A DNA stretch of 60,169 nucleotides from NCBI GenBank assembly GCA_044228875.1, contig JBGAUA010000004.1, positions 1 through 60,169 of the forward strand, written 5' to 3'. The stretch is from Epilinea sp044228875 (GTDB lineage: Bacteria; Chloroflexota; Anaerolineae; Epilineales; Epilineaceae). Shown here one piece after another: positions 15,994-24,156 of this stretch. The notes under the pieces are model-generated. The model did not search any database and was not told the origin of the DNA. It worked only from the letters and a program-made list of their open reading frames with translations. Each line of letters begins with the position of its first letter. Position 1 is the stretch's first letter. The translations under genes were made by a program, and so were the position numbers.

Positions 15994-17898
15994 GTGACGA
16001 TGGCCCCCTTCCTCGCTCGCCTGGCAACCGGTCCGCTCCTGGCCGACGGCGCCATGGGCACCATGTTCTACAGCCTGGGCATCGGCTACGAGCAATGCTT
16101 CGACGCCCTGTCGGAGAGCCGACCGGAGTTGGTGCGCGAGGTCCACGAGCGCTATATCGCGGCCGGAGCACGGCTGATCGAGACCAACAGCTTCGGCGCC
16201 AACGCCCCACGCCTGGCCGAACACGGCCTCTCCGCCCGAGTGCGGGCGATCAACCTCGCCGCCGCCCGATTGGCCCGCGCCGCCGCCGACCAGGCCTCCG
16301 GCTCGGGCGGCGCAGACCCGGTCTGGGTGGCCGGAAGCGTTGGTCCGCTCGGCATCGGGCTCGCACCGCTCGGGCCCCTGGGCCCCGAAGCGGCAGCCGC
16401 GGCCTACGGCACGCAGATCGCGGCCCTGGCCGAAGGTGGGGTGGACCTGATCATCGTCGAGACCCAGAGGGACCTGGCGGAAGCCCGCCTGGCCCTGGCC
16501 ACCGCAAGACGGCATTGCGACCTGCCGGTCGTGGTCCTGCTGACCTTCGGTGAGGATGGGCTGACGCCGGGCGGCCAGTCCCCGGCGGAGGCCGCCCGCG
16601 CCCTGGCGGCGGACGGGGCCGACCTTTTCGGCGCCAACTGCAGCACCGGCCCCGCCCAGATGCTGAGCGTGGTAGCCCGTATGGCCGACGCCACCGGCAA
16701 GCCCGTGGCGGCCATGCCCAACGCCGGCCTGCCTTCGGTCGTCGACGGTCGCTATGTGTATGCCGCTTCGCCGTCCTACATGGCGGAGGCCATCGTCGAC
16801 ATGGTGGCCGCCGGCGCGCGTCTGGTAGGAGGCTGTTGCGGCACAACCCCCGAGCACACCTCGGCCATGCGTCAGGCGCTGACCCGCTCGGGCGTCGCCG
16901 GCCGCCTGCCCACCCTGCCATCCGCCTGGTCCGGCGGCCTGCCGCCGCCCGCCGACCCCGGCGCCGAGGCCGATGCCTCCCCGCCGGGCCCAACGGCCTT
17001 CGCGCAGTCCCTGCAGCGAGGCTTCGCGGTCTGCGTGGAGGTTCAGCCGCCGCGCAGCTTCAGCGCCGCGTCCCTGATCCCGGCCCTCGCGCCTCTGGTA
17101 GAGTCGGGGGCGGTGCAGGCCTTCTGCGTCTCCGACAGCCCCCGTGCGCGGCCGCATGCCAGCCCCTTGGCCATAGGCGCGCTCATCGCCGCGCGTCTGG
17201 GCGCTCCGGCCATCCTGACGCTCAGCTGCCGCCACCGCAACCTGGTGGCCCTTCACGCGGACCTCATGGGCGCTCACGCCCTGGATCTGCGTGACGTTCT
17301 GCCGATCATGGGCGGTCTGCCGGCGCAGGGCGACTATCCCAACGCGACCGTGGTCCACGACGTCACGGACCTGCAGCTGCTGCGCATGCTCCAGTCCTTC
17401 AACAGCGGCGAGGACGACAGCGGCCGGACCCTGGAGAGGCCGACAGGCTTCCATGCCGGCTGCCGCTTCAAGTTCGGGTCCTTGGAGCTGGAGCGGGAGA
17501 TCGACGCGCTGCTGGCCAAGGTGGCCGCCGGGGCGCGCTTCGCCCTCTCGGACCCACTCTTCGACCTGGATCGCTTCGACCAGGTGCAGGGCGCACTGGG
17601 TGGCCGCTTTCCGGTGCCCCTCCTGGTGGGCGTCCTGCCCATCGACGGCCCTCGCCACGCGGCGTTCCTGCACCACGAGGTGCCCGGCATGGAGATTCCG
17701 GCGCCCATCCTGGCGCGCCTGAGGGCCGCCGGCGAGGCGCGCGGCGCCGAAACGGGCCTGGATATCGCGGCTGAAACCCTCGCCGCCTTGCGCGGCCGAG
17801 CGAGCGGCGCCTTCATCCTGCCACCCTTCGGCCGCTTTGGCGCCGTGCCCCAGCTGCTGGACCGCGCCGGTCTGCCGTCCTCCATCACAGGAGCATGA
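15994..17898 (+). CDS. Bifunctional homocysteine S-methyltransferase / methylenetetrahydrofolate reductase
   Basis: 634 aa. Residues 1 to about 320 form the homocysteine methyltransferase barrel: LLADGAMGT at the start, ETNSFGAN, and the three zinc-binding cysteines in GANCSTG and GGCCGTTPEH. From about residue 345 (FAVCVEVQPPRSF) to the end is a MetF-type reductase barrel with GLPAQGDYPN and GCRFKFGS. The fusion resembles YitJ of Firmicutes: reduction of methylene-THF and methyl transfer to homocysteine in one chain, feeding methionine synthesis. Start is GTG at 15994 or ATG at 16000; both share the GAAGG upstream. The stop overlaps the first possible moaD start. Confidence 0.9.
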   Translation: MTMAPFLARLATGPLLADGAMGTMFYSLGIGYEQCFDALSESRPELVREVHERYIAAGARLIETNSFGANAPRLAEHGLSARVRAINLAAARLARAAADQASGSGGADPVWVAGSVGPLGIGLAPLGPLGPEAAAAAYGTQIAALAEGGVDLIIVETQRDLAEARLALATARRHCDLPVVVLLTFGEDGLTPGGQSPAEAARALAADGADLFGANCSTGPAQMLSVVARMADATGKPVAAMPNAGLPSVVDGRYVYAASPSYMAEAIVDMVAAGARLVGGCCGTTPEHTSAMRQALTRSGVAGRLPTLPSAWSGGLPPPADPGAEADASPPGPTAFAQSLQRGFAVCVEVQPPRSFSAASLIPALAPLVESGAVQAFCVSDSPRARPHASPLAIGALIAARLGAPAILTLSCRHRNLVALHADLMGAHALDLRDVLPIMGGLPAQGDYPNATVVHDVTDLQLLRMLQSFNSGEDDSGRTLERPTGFHAGCRFKFGSLELEREIDALLAKVAAGARFALSDPLFDLDRFDQVQGALGGRFPVPLLVGVLPIDGPRHAAFLHHEVPGMEIPAPILARLRAAGEARGAETGLDIAAETLAALRGRASGAFILPPFGRFGAVPQLLDRAGLPSSITGA

Positions 17899-17903
17899 TC
17901 CGC

Positions 17904-18143
17904 ATGCAGGTACGCATCCGTCTCTTTGCCGCCCTGCGCGAGATCGCAGGCCAGGACAGCCTGGAACTGGAGCTCAGCCCCGACGCGACGGTCGGCGAGC
18001 TTTGGAGCCGCCTCTCGGCGCGACATACGGGGCTCGGCGCCCACCGCCCCGCCGCCGCGGTCAACGCCGTCATGGCCCCGCTCAGCGCCCTGCTGCGCGA
18101 CGGCGACGAGGTGGCCTTCCTGCCGCCGGTCAGCGGCGGGTAA
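17904..18143 (+). CDS. moaD: Molybdopterin synthase small subunit MoaD
   Basis: 79 aa, ubiquitin-like fold. It ends in the required C-terminal Gly-Gly (LPPVSGG), which is thiocarboxylated to deliver sulfur to cyclic pyranopterin. I chose the ATG at 17904 because AGGAG at 17889-17893 is 10 bases upstream; the ATG at 17895 overlaps the previous stop but leaves only one base to that site. moaE follows after 7 bases, giving both subunits of molybdopterin synthase. No other molybdenum-cofactor gene lies in the window. Confidence 0.9.
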   Translation: MQVRIRLFAALREIAGQDSLELELSPDATVGELWSRLSARHTGLGAHRPAAAVNAVMAPLSALLRDGDEVAFLPPVSGG

Positions 18144-18150
18144 TCGAGCC

Positions 18151-18594
18151 ATGAATGCAGGTCAGAGCATGATCGGGCTCATCGCGGAGGCCATCGACAC
18201 CCGGCAGGTGGAGGCGGCTGTCGCCCATGCCGGTGCGGGCGCCATCTGCGTCTTCCATGGCGTCACCCGCAACCACCATCTGGGCCGCGCCGTCACCCAC
18301 CTGGAGTACGAGGCCTACCCGGAGATGGCCCTGCCGGCCTTGCGCGCCATCGCCGCCGAAGTCGCCGAGCGCTGGCCCGGCGCCCGGACGGCGATGGTCC
18401 ACCGCCTGGGACGGGTGGGCGTCGGGGAGGCCTCAGTGGTCATCGCTGTCGCGACCCCGCATCGGGCCGAGGCCTTCGAGGCCTGTCGCCACGTGATCGA
18501 CAGCCTGAAGTCGCGGGTACCCATCTGGAAGAAGGAGCATTGGGCGGAGGGTTCCGCCTGGGTGGAGGGCACGCCCTTGACGGAGCCGGGCTAG
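18151..18594 (+). CDS. moaE: Molybdopterin synthase catalytic subunit MoaE
   Basis: 147 aa. Family blocks present: AGAICVFHGVTRN, LEYEAYPEMA, VHRLGRVGVGEASVVIAV, HR.EAFEACRHVIDSLKSRVPIWKKEHW, the last containing the catalytic and substrate-binding lysines (KSRVPIWKKE). It forms a heterotetramer with MoaD. The ATG at 18151 lacks a clear ribosome binding site, and an ATG at 18169 preceded by CAGGTC is a reasonable alternative. Last gene of the 15321-18594 run. Confidence 0.92.
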   Translation: MNAGQSMIGLIAEAIDTRQVEAAVAHAGAGAICVFHGVTRNHHLGRAVTHLEYEAYPEMALPALRAIAAEVAERWPGARTAMVHRLGRVGVGEASVVIAVATPHRAEAFEACRHVIDSLKSRVPIWKKEHWAEGSAWVEGTPLTEPG

Positions 18595-18784
18595 CGTCGC
18601 GGCACAGAGGACGCTGAGAGCGGCCGGTGGGTGTGCCGGGTCTCGCATCCTTCATCGGCCGCGAGGTCATGCCACCACCACGCTCACGCTTCTTGGAGGT
18701 ACAGCACGCGTCACGCCTCCCGTCCGGGCCCACCGGCGCCAGCAAGCGATCTCCCGCCGACCTACCGACCGCGTTGCCGCCGTC

Positions 18785-18793
18785 TGCTATGAT
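18785..18793 (+). promoter_or_regulatory. Extended -10 promoter for pepA
   Basis: TGCTATGAT, an extended -10 (TG-N-TATGAT), lies 51 bases upstream of the pepA ATG. No good -35 is seen, as is common for extended -10 promoters. Confidence 0.45.
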
Positions 18794-18844
18794 CCGCCGC
18801 TCCCGCAACCCATCCGCCCACCACCAGCAAGCCAGGATCCCGCC

Positions 18845-20410
18845 ATGAACCCCGTCTCCATCAGCCTACAGTCCGGCGACATCGTCGGCGTCGACGCCGA
18901 TGCCATTATCGTGAACCTCTTCCAGGGTGTGACCGGTCCCGACGGCGCGACCGGGGCCGTGGACCGGGCCCTGGGCGGACGCATCAGCCAGGCCATCGCG
19001 GCCGGCGGCCTGAAAGGGCGGCTGGCGGAGACCCTCGTGCTCTTCGCCGACGGCGGCGTCAAGTCGCCCCGCGTCGTGGTGGTGGGTCTGGGCAAGCGCG
19101 ACGGCTTCGGCGAGGAGGCTGTGCGCCGGGCGGCCGCGTCCGCGGCCAAGGCCGCGCGACGCGCCGGCGCGCGGACCGTGGCCAGCATCGCCCACGGGGC
19201 CGGCATCGGGGGGTTGGACCCTGAGACAGCGGCGCGAGCCACCGTCGAAGGCTCCCTGCTCGGCCTGTACCGCTTCACGGCCTACAAGTCCAAGGCCAAG
19301 GGCACGTCTGAAGGTGGGGAAGAAGCGGCGCAGGGCGACGGTCGCGACCTGGGACGCGACGTGGAAGCCCTGATCCTCGTGGGCCACGACGCGGCAGAAG
19401 AGGCCGCGCTGGTCGCGGGCGCCCGCGCCGGCGAAGCCGTCGCCACCGGGGTCAACCTGGCGCGCGATCTTGCCAACCATCCCGCCAACGTGGCCACCCC
19501 CTCCTACCTGGCCGACGCTGCCGGCCAGATCGCCCGGCGCCACGGCCAGCGCTTCGAGGTCTGGGACCGGGCGCGCATCATTCGCGAAGGCATGGGGGCC
19601 TTGGCCTCGGTGGCCGCCGGCGGTCCGGAGGAGCCGCGCTACATCATCCTCGAGCACGCGCCGGAGGGCACGGGGTCGCAGGCGCCCTTGGTGCTGGCCG
19701 GCAAGGCCGTCACCTTCGACACCGGCGGTATCTCCCTCAAGCCCGGACTGCGCATGGGCATGATGAAGATGGACATGTCGGGCGGCGCAGCGGTGCTGGG
19801 CGCCATGGAGGCCATCGGCCAGCTGGGCTTGAGCCGACGCGTCGTCGGGTTGGTGGGCGCGACCGAGAACATGCCTTCGGGTACCGCCACCCGACCGGGA
19901 GACATCGTCACGGCCCTCAACGGGACCACCATCGAGATCCTGAACACGGATGCCGAGGGGCGGATGGTCCTCGCCGACGTCCTGTCGCACGCGCAGCGCT
20001 TCCAGCCCGCGGCAGTCGTCGACCTGGCCACCCTCACCGGGGCCATCGGCGTGGCGCTCGGCCCCGGTGCCGCGGGGCTCTTCAGCAACGACGACGCCTT
20101 GTCCAAGGCCCTCACCGAAGCCGGCGACCGCAGCGGCGAGCGGCTCTGGCGCCTGCCGATCTGGGACGAACCCTATGCCAGGATGATCGAGAGCGAGGTC
20201 GCGGACATCAAGAACACCGCCGACAGCTCGCCCGCGCCGGCCGGCGCCATCTTCGGGGCCAAGTTCCTGGAGCGCTTCGTGACCTACCCCTGGGCCCACC
20301 TGGACATCGCCGCCATGGCTTGGGGCGCGGATCGCCTGGCCTACAACCCCAAGGGAGCCACTGGCTTCGGCGTGCGGCTGCTCCTGCAATGGCTGCGGTC
20401 CGGCGCATGA
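18845..20410 (+). CDS. pepA: Leucyl aminopeptidase (M17)
   Basis: 521 aa. The C-terminal catalytic domain carries the metal-binding and catalytic blocks: LAGKAVTFDTGGISLKP (Lys near 287), KMDMSGGAA, the family signature NTDAEGRM near residues 367-374, LATLTGA and DIKNTAD. The N-terminal macro-like domain is present. The enzyme removes N-terminal residues from peptides in the cytoplasm with two divalent metals, as a hexamer. Probably monocistronic: 250 bases of non-coding DNA precede it and coaE has its own promoter. Confidence 0.95.
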   Translation: MNPVSISLQSGDIVGVDADAIIVNLFQGVTGPDGATGAVDRALGGRISQAIAAGGLKGRLAETLVLFADGGVKSPRVVVVGLGKRDGFGEEAVRRAAASAAKAARRAGARTVASIAHGAGIGGLDPETAARATVEGSLLGLYRFTAYKSKAKGTSEGGEEAAQGDGRDLGRDVEALILVGHDAAEEAALVAGARAGEAVATGVNLARDLANHPANVATPSYLADAAGQIARRHGQRFEVWDRARIIREGMGALASVAAGGPEEPRYIILEHAPEGTGSQAPLVLAGKAVTFDTGGISLKPGLRMGMMKMDMSGGAAVLGAMEAIGQLGLSRRVVGLVGATENMPSGTATRPGDIVTALNGTTIEILNTDAEGRMVLADVLSHAQRFQPAAVVDLATLTGAIGVALGPGAAGLFSNDDALSKALTEAGDRSGERLWRLPIWDEPYARMIESEVADIKNTADSSPAPAGAIFGAKFLERFVTYPWAHLDIAAMAWGADRLAYNPKGATGFGVRLLLQWLRSGA

Positions 20411-20478
20411 TCCGGTTGCGCTCCGGCGTGGTTCCAGGCTCGAAACAACGCCATGCACCCGGAGCCGGCCGGCCTGGC

Positions 20479-20507
20479 GTGACAGCCCCGATGGGCTGCG
20501 ATACAAT
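20479..20507 (+). promoter_or_regulatory. Promoter of coaE, probably leaderless
   Basis: GTGACA (20479-20484), a 17-base spacer, and TACAAT (20502-20507). The GTG start codon begins 6 bases after the -10 box, which is where transcription is expected to start, so the mRNA is probably leaderless. Confidence 0.65.
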
Positions 20508-20513
20508 CCGGTT

Positions 20514-21107
20514 GTGAAGCCCACCTGCCGGATCGGACTGACCGGGGATGTCGGTAGTGGAAAGAGCAGCGTCCTGCGCTGGCTTGCCGAGCGCGGAGCC
20601 GCCGTGCTGGACGCCGACCAGGTGGTGCACCGGTTGCTGGCGGAGGACGCGGCCTGCATGGCATCCGTCCAACGCCGTTTCGGGCCGACGGTCGTTGGCT
20701 CGGACGGCGGCATCGACCGGGCGAGTCTGGCGGCGCTGGTGTTCGAGGATTCCGCCGCACGCCGCGACCTGGAAGCCATCCTCCATCCGGCCGTGCGATC
20801 CTGGATCGCCGGCTGGTTGGATCGGCAATCGGCGGCCATTCAGGCGGTCGAGGCCATCTACCTGCTGGACAGCCCGCTGGCTGAGCGCTTCACCCATGTC
20901 TGGCTCGTGGTGGCCGACGCCGCGGTCCGTCGGGAACGGTTGACATCGCGCGGGTGGAGCGGAAAGGACATCGCGGCACGAATGGCGGCGGCGCCGCCCC
21001 TGGCGCCTCGTCTGGCCGCGGCCACCGAGGTCATCGACAACAGCGGCTCCTGGGCCGCCACCGACGCGCAGTTGGCGCGAGCCCTGACCCTGTGCGGGAA
21101 GGCATGA
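20514..21107 (+). CDS. coaE: Dephospho-CoA kinase
   Basis: 197 aa from a GTG start. The P-loop GDVGSGKSS lies at residues 11-19, followed by LADRGAAVLDADQVVH-like sequence (here LAERGAAVLDADQVVH) and ILHPAVRSW, all typical of CoaE, which phosphorylates dephospho-CoA in the last step of CoA synthesis. The usual VPLLFE block is diverged (AIYLLDSPLAE), and the R...Q adenine region reads ARMAAAPPLAPRL, so the second half is less conserved than normal. No Shine-Dalgarno is present. First gene of a cluster of four. Confidence 0.82.
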   Translation: MKPTCRIGLTGDVGSGKSSVLRWLAERGAAVLDADQVVHRLLAEDAACMASVQRRFGPTVVGSDGGIDRASLAALVFEDSAARRDLEAILHPAVRSWIAGWLDRQSAAIQAVEAIYLLDSPLAERFTHVWLVVADAAVRRERLTSRGWSGKDIAARMAAAPPLAPRLAAATEVIDNSGSWAATDAQLARALTLCGKA

Positions 21108-21108
21108 C

Positions 21109-21342
21109 ATGAAGGCCTATTTCGACGCGCATCCAAACATCGGTACCTGGGCCGTTCTCAGCCTGGCTTTCCTGGCCGCCCTGGGCTGGTCGGCCCGCGG
21201 GGTCGATCTCGGAGCCCGGCAATGGTGGGTCCTGGCCGCCGCGGCGATCGCCACCGCCGGCCTCTGCGCCTGGATCCTGAGTTGGGAAGCGGACGAGGAC
21301 GACACGCAAGCGGACGCCGATGCGGCGCCCGGAGAGGGGTGA
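21109..21342 (+). CDS. Small two-helix membrane protein
   Basis: 77 aa, starting one base after the coaE stop. Two hydrophobic segments (WAVLSLAFLAALGWSA and WWVLAAAAIATAGLCAWIL) are followed by an acidic tail (EADEDDTQADADAAPGEG). No family recognised. The tight spacing implies co-transcription with coaE. Confidence 0.6.
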   Translation: MKAYFDAHPNIGTWAVLSLAFLAALGWSARGVDLGARQWWVLAAAAIATAGLCAWILSWEADEDDTQADADAAPGEG

Positions 21343-21346
21343 TACC

Positions 21347-21610
21347 ATGAACACGTCTGTGACTGCCCTCAAGCTGCCGGTGCCCGGCCCCTGGCAGGCT
21401 GCCGTCCTGTCGGCCATGGCAGACCTCGCCGCGCGCAAGGGCCTGCCCCGATCCTCCGTGGCGCCCACCCGGGTGGAGGCGTCCTCGTGGACGACTTCCG
21501 ACGGCACGGGCAAGGGCCTGGAGATCAGCCTGCTGGCGGCCGGTCGGCCGCACCGCTACCGTGCCGACCTGGACTCAGGCACGGTCGAAGCGCTGGACAG
21601 CCGGGACTGA
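21347..21610 (+). CDS. Small hypothetical protein
   Basis: 87 aa. The ATG at 21347 has GGAGAGGGG about 10 bases upstream, overlapping the end of the preceding gene. No signal peptide or membrane segment. Sequence pattern suggests a small alpha/beta protein (LEISLLAAGRPHRYRADLDSGTVEALD). Not recognised. It belongs to the coaE cluster. Confidence 0.6.
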   Translation: MNTSVTALKLPVPGPWQAAVLSAMADLAARKGLPRSSVAPTRVEASSWTTSDGTGKGLEISLLAAGRPHRYRADLDSGTVEALDSRD

Positions 21611-21637
21611 CGACGGCCCGGACCGCGGCGCCCCAGC

Positions 21638-22630
21638 ATGGCGGCCTCCCTTCGCCTGTCCCAGTCCCTGGTCCCGGACGGCCCCAGCCGCTTCGACCCG
21701 CGCCGCGACCTGCGCGCCGTCGTCGACCTGCTGCGGCTGGGGTTCGGGCGCGACCTCGCCCCGCAGGACCTTCGCTGGCTGGATGACCTGTCGCGAATCT
21801 CCGGCGCCAGCCTGACCCTGCAGCACATGGCCGCCAGCCTGCCGGGAGCCGGTGAGGCCACCGGGCAGGTCTACTACCAGGACGGACAGCTGGTGGGTAA
21901 CGTCAGCGCCTTCCGCTGCGACCGTGACGTGTGGGTGCTGGCCAACGTCGTGACGCACCCCGCCTGGCGCGGGCAGGGAATCGCTCCCCGTCTGTTGCGC
22001 CTTGCCATCCAGGACCTCGGGCGACGCGGCGCGCATCAGCTTCAACTGCAGGTGCGCGCGGACAACCTGGCCGCGCAGCGCGTCTACGCCGCCCTCGGTT
22101 TCTGGCGCATGAACTCGGTGGTGGCCTTGCAGTTGCCGGCCCATGGCATCGGCCGTCGCACCCTGCAGACCCTGGCTGCGGGGCAGCGGCTGCGGACCTT
22201 CCATCGGCGGCGCGACCGGCGAGCGGTGCAGGGGCTCCTGGACCGCTCCGGCGAGCTGGATCGCGGCGGCCCCACCAGCCAGTTGGTCCAGGCCATCGAC
22301 ATGGGCCTCATGGAGGGCCTGGACGACTGGCTCAACCAACGCCAGCGACGCATCCTGCTCGTCGATTCCCCCAGCGGCCCCCTGGCCGCAGGCACGATCC
22401 TGAGCCAAGGCCGGCGCGGCCCGCACCGCCTGGAGATGGCGGCCGACCCCCAATGGACGGGCCGGGTGGAAGGGGCGCTGCTGGACGGCCTGTTGTCACA
22501 GGTCGCCAGCCTACCCGCCCAGGACATCGAAGCCGAGGTGGACGCCCGCGCCAACGGACCGCTGGCTTGCCTGCTATGGGCCGGCTTCCGCCGGTCGCGC
22601 ACCTTGGATCGGCTGGCGCTGGACCTTTAG
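21638..22630 (+). CDS. GNAT-family N-acetyltransferase
   Basis: 330 aa. The acetyl-CoA-binding motif VVTHPAWRGQGIAPRLLRLA and a following NLAAQRVYAALGF helix are classic GNAT signatures, at about residues 105-165. The second half (about 180-330) looks like a second, degenerate GNAT domain. The substrate is unknown. No good ribosome binding site precedes the ATG at 21638, so the exact start is uncertain. It converges on the HMG-CoA reductase gene with only 19 bases between the two stops. Confidence 0.78.
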   Translation: MAASLRLSQSLVPDGPSRFDPRRDLRAVVDLLRLGFGRDLAPQDLRWLDDLSRISGASLTLQHMAASLPGAGEATGQVYYQDGQLVGNVSAFRCDRDVWVLANVVTHPAWRGQGIAPRLLRLAIQDLGRRGAHQLQLQVRADNLAAQRVYAALGFWRMNSVVALQLPAHGIGRRTLQTLAAGQRLRTFHRRRDRRAVQGLLDRSGELDRGGPTSQLVQAIDMGLMEGLDDWLNQRQRRILLVDSPSGPLAAGTILSQGRRGPHRLEMAADPQWTGRVEGALLDGLLSQVASLPAQDIEAEVDARANGPLACLLWAGFRRSRTLDRLALDL

Positions 22631-22649
22631 AGAGAATGCGCCGCGCCGT

Positions 22650-23989
22650 TCAGGAGCCGATCGACACCAGTTCCGCGGCCCGCGCGCCGCGGATCACCCC
22701 CTCGCGCACCATCTGGGCCGCGATGCGGTGCGCGGCATCGGCCGAAGCACCGGCCGCCAGGGCGAGCTGCCGCGCGTGCAGGGCCATGTGGCCGCTCTGG
22801 ATGCCCTCGCTGACCAGGGCCCGCAAGGCCGACAGGTTCTGAGCCAGACCCACTGCGGCCACGATACCGGCCAGGCGCTGCGCGCCGTCGACGCCCAGCA
22901 CCTTGAGGCAGGTGGCCGCCAGGGCATGGCTGCGTGAGCTCCCGCCCACCGTCCCCAGCGCCAGGGGCAGTTCGAGGCGACCGAGCAGGTCCCCCGTCTC
23001 CGGGTCCACACGCCAGTCGGTCAAGCCGCGATACTGCCCGCTCCTGGCCGCGTAGGCATGCGCCCCGGCCTCCACGCTGCGCCAGTCGTTGCCCGTGGCG
23101 ATCACCACCGGGTCGATGCCGTTGAGGATTCCCTTGNNNNNNNNNNNNNNNCGCGATAGGGATCGACAAGGGCCAGGGCATTGGCGGCGACGATGCGCTG
23201 CGCCACGTCGGCACCCGCGAGATCGCCCTTGGCCAGCTTGTCTATCGGGACACGGCAGGTGACTCGGGCCAGGCGGCGGTCGGCCAGGTTGGAGAGGATG
23301 CGCATGAGCACCTGCCCGCCGGTCGCCGCCTCGATCACCGGCGCGATGGCTTCGCAGGCCGTGTTGACCGCGTTGGCGCCCATGGCGTCGCGGGTGTCGT
23401 AGAGCAGGTGGACCACGAGCATCGGACCGGCGGGCGTCTCCGGGAAGGCGCGGATCTCGAGGGCGCGGGCGCCGCCTCCCAAGCGGGGCAGGGACGCGCT
23501 CTGGGCATGGGCGACGGCCAGGATGTCGGCCTCGACGGCGCGCAGGCGGGCGGTGGCGGGTTCCATCTCCTCGGCGGTCAGGCCCATGACCTGGATCTGC
23601 CCGATCATCACCGGCTCGTCGACCTCGGTCGTGAAGCCGCCGCCGGCACGGACCATCAGCGCGCCGTGGGAGGCCGCCGCCACCACGCTGGGCTCCTCCA
23701 CGGCCATGGGAATGAGGAGATCCCGCCCATCCACGGTGAAGTTGGTGGCGATGCCCACCGGCAAGGCGAAGCAACCCACCACGTTCTCGATCATCGCGTC
23801 GGCCCGCTCCAAGGGCAGGCCGCAGTCGAAGTGGCTCGCTTCGGCCGCGCTCAACCCGGCCCAGCTGGCCACGATGGTGCGGCGCTGGGCTACCGGCAGG
23901 CGGTAGAAGCCAGGCAGGCGGCTGGAACGCGCCGCCAGGGCGGCCTCCAAGGCGGTGGTGCTCAGGGCAGTGCTTCCGTGGCTGTTCAT
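22650..23989 (-). CDS. HMG-CoA reductase, class II, interrupted by an assembly gap
   Basis: The N-terminal part (start ATG 23989, GGAG upstream) runs to VDPYR, and the C-terminal part resumes at KGILNGIDPVVIATGNDWR in a different frame. Between them are 15 Ns (23137-23151). Class II enzymes read DPYRAATHNKGIMNG here, so the missing residues are probably AATHN. Conserved segments include ENVVGCFALPVGIATNF, DAMGANAVNTACEA, the catalytic Lys in KGILNG and the Asp in the GNDWR region, and a C-terminal helical tail. The enzyme reduces HMG-CoA to mevalonate (or the reverse) for isoprenoid supply. The apparent frameshift is an artefact of the gap length, not a real pseudogene. Confidence 0.88.
23137..23151. 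other. Assembly gap (15 Ns)
   Basis: Fifteen undetermined bases inside the HMG-CoA reductase gene. If the missing peptide is AATHN, the true gap is 13 bases, 2 fewer than the Ns placed. Confidence 0.95.
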
Positions 23990-24069
23990 CGATGGGCTCC
24001 AAGTAAGACCTGGGGGATGGGCGGGCCGCCGGCATGTCTTCGCGGCGCTGCGCCCCCTAGAACGACAAA

Positions 24070-24097
24070 GGCCGGCGCCCATGTTCGGACGCCGGCC
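24070..24097 (-). terminator. Intrinsic terminator after the secreted repeat protein
   Basis: Stem GGCCGGCG / CGCCGGCC with a 12-base loop; on the minus strand it is followed by TTTGT. It lies 60 bases beyond the stop at 24157 and separates that gene from the HMG-CoA reductase gene. Confidence 0.75.
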
Positions 24098-24156
24098 GTT
24101 ATTGTGGCCTCCCCGGACTATCAAAAGCTCCAGAGAAGCCTACCAAAAGCTATCAA

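Noticed and set aside
22650..24035. Reading HMG-CoA reductase as two genes or a true frameshifted pseudogene
   Set aside because: The break coincides exactly with the run of Ns, and the missing residues fit a short gap whose length was set arbitrarily.
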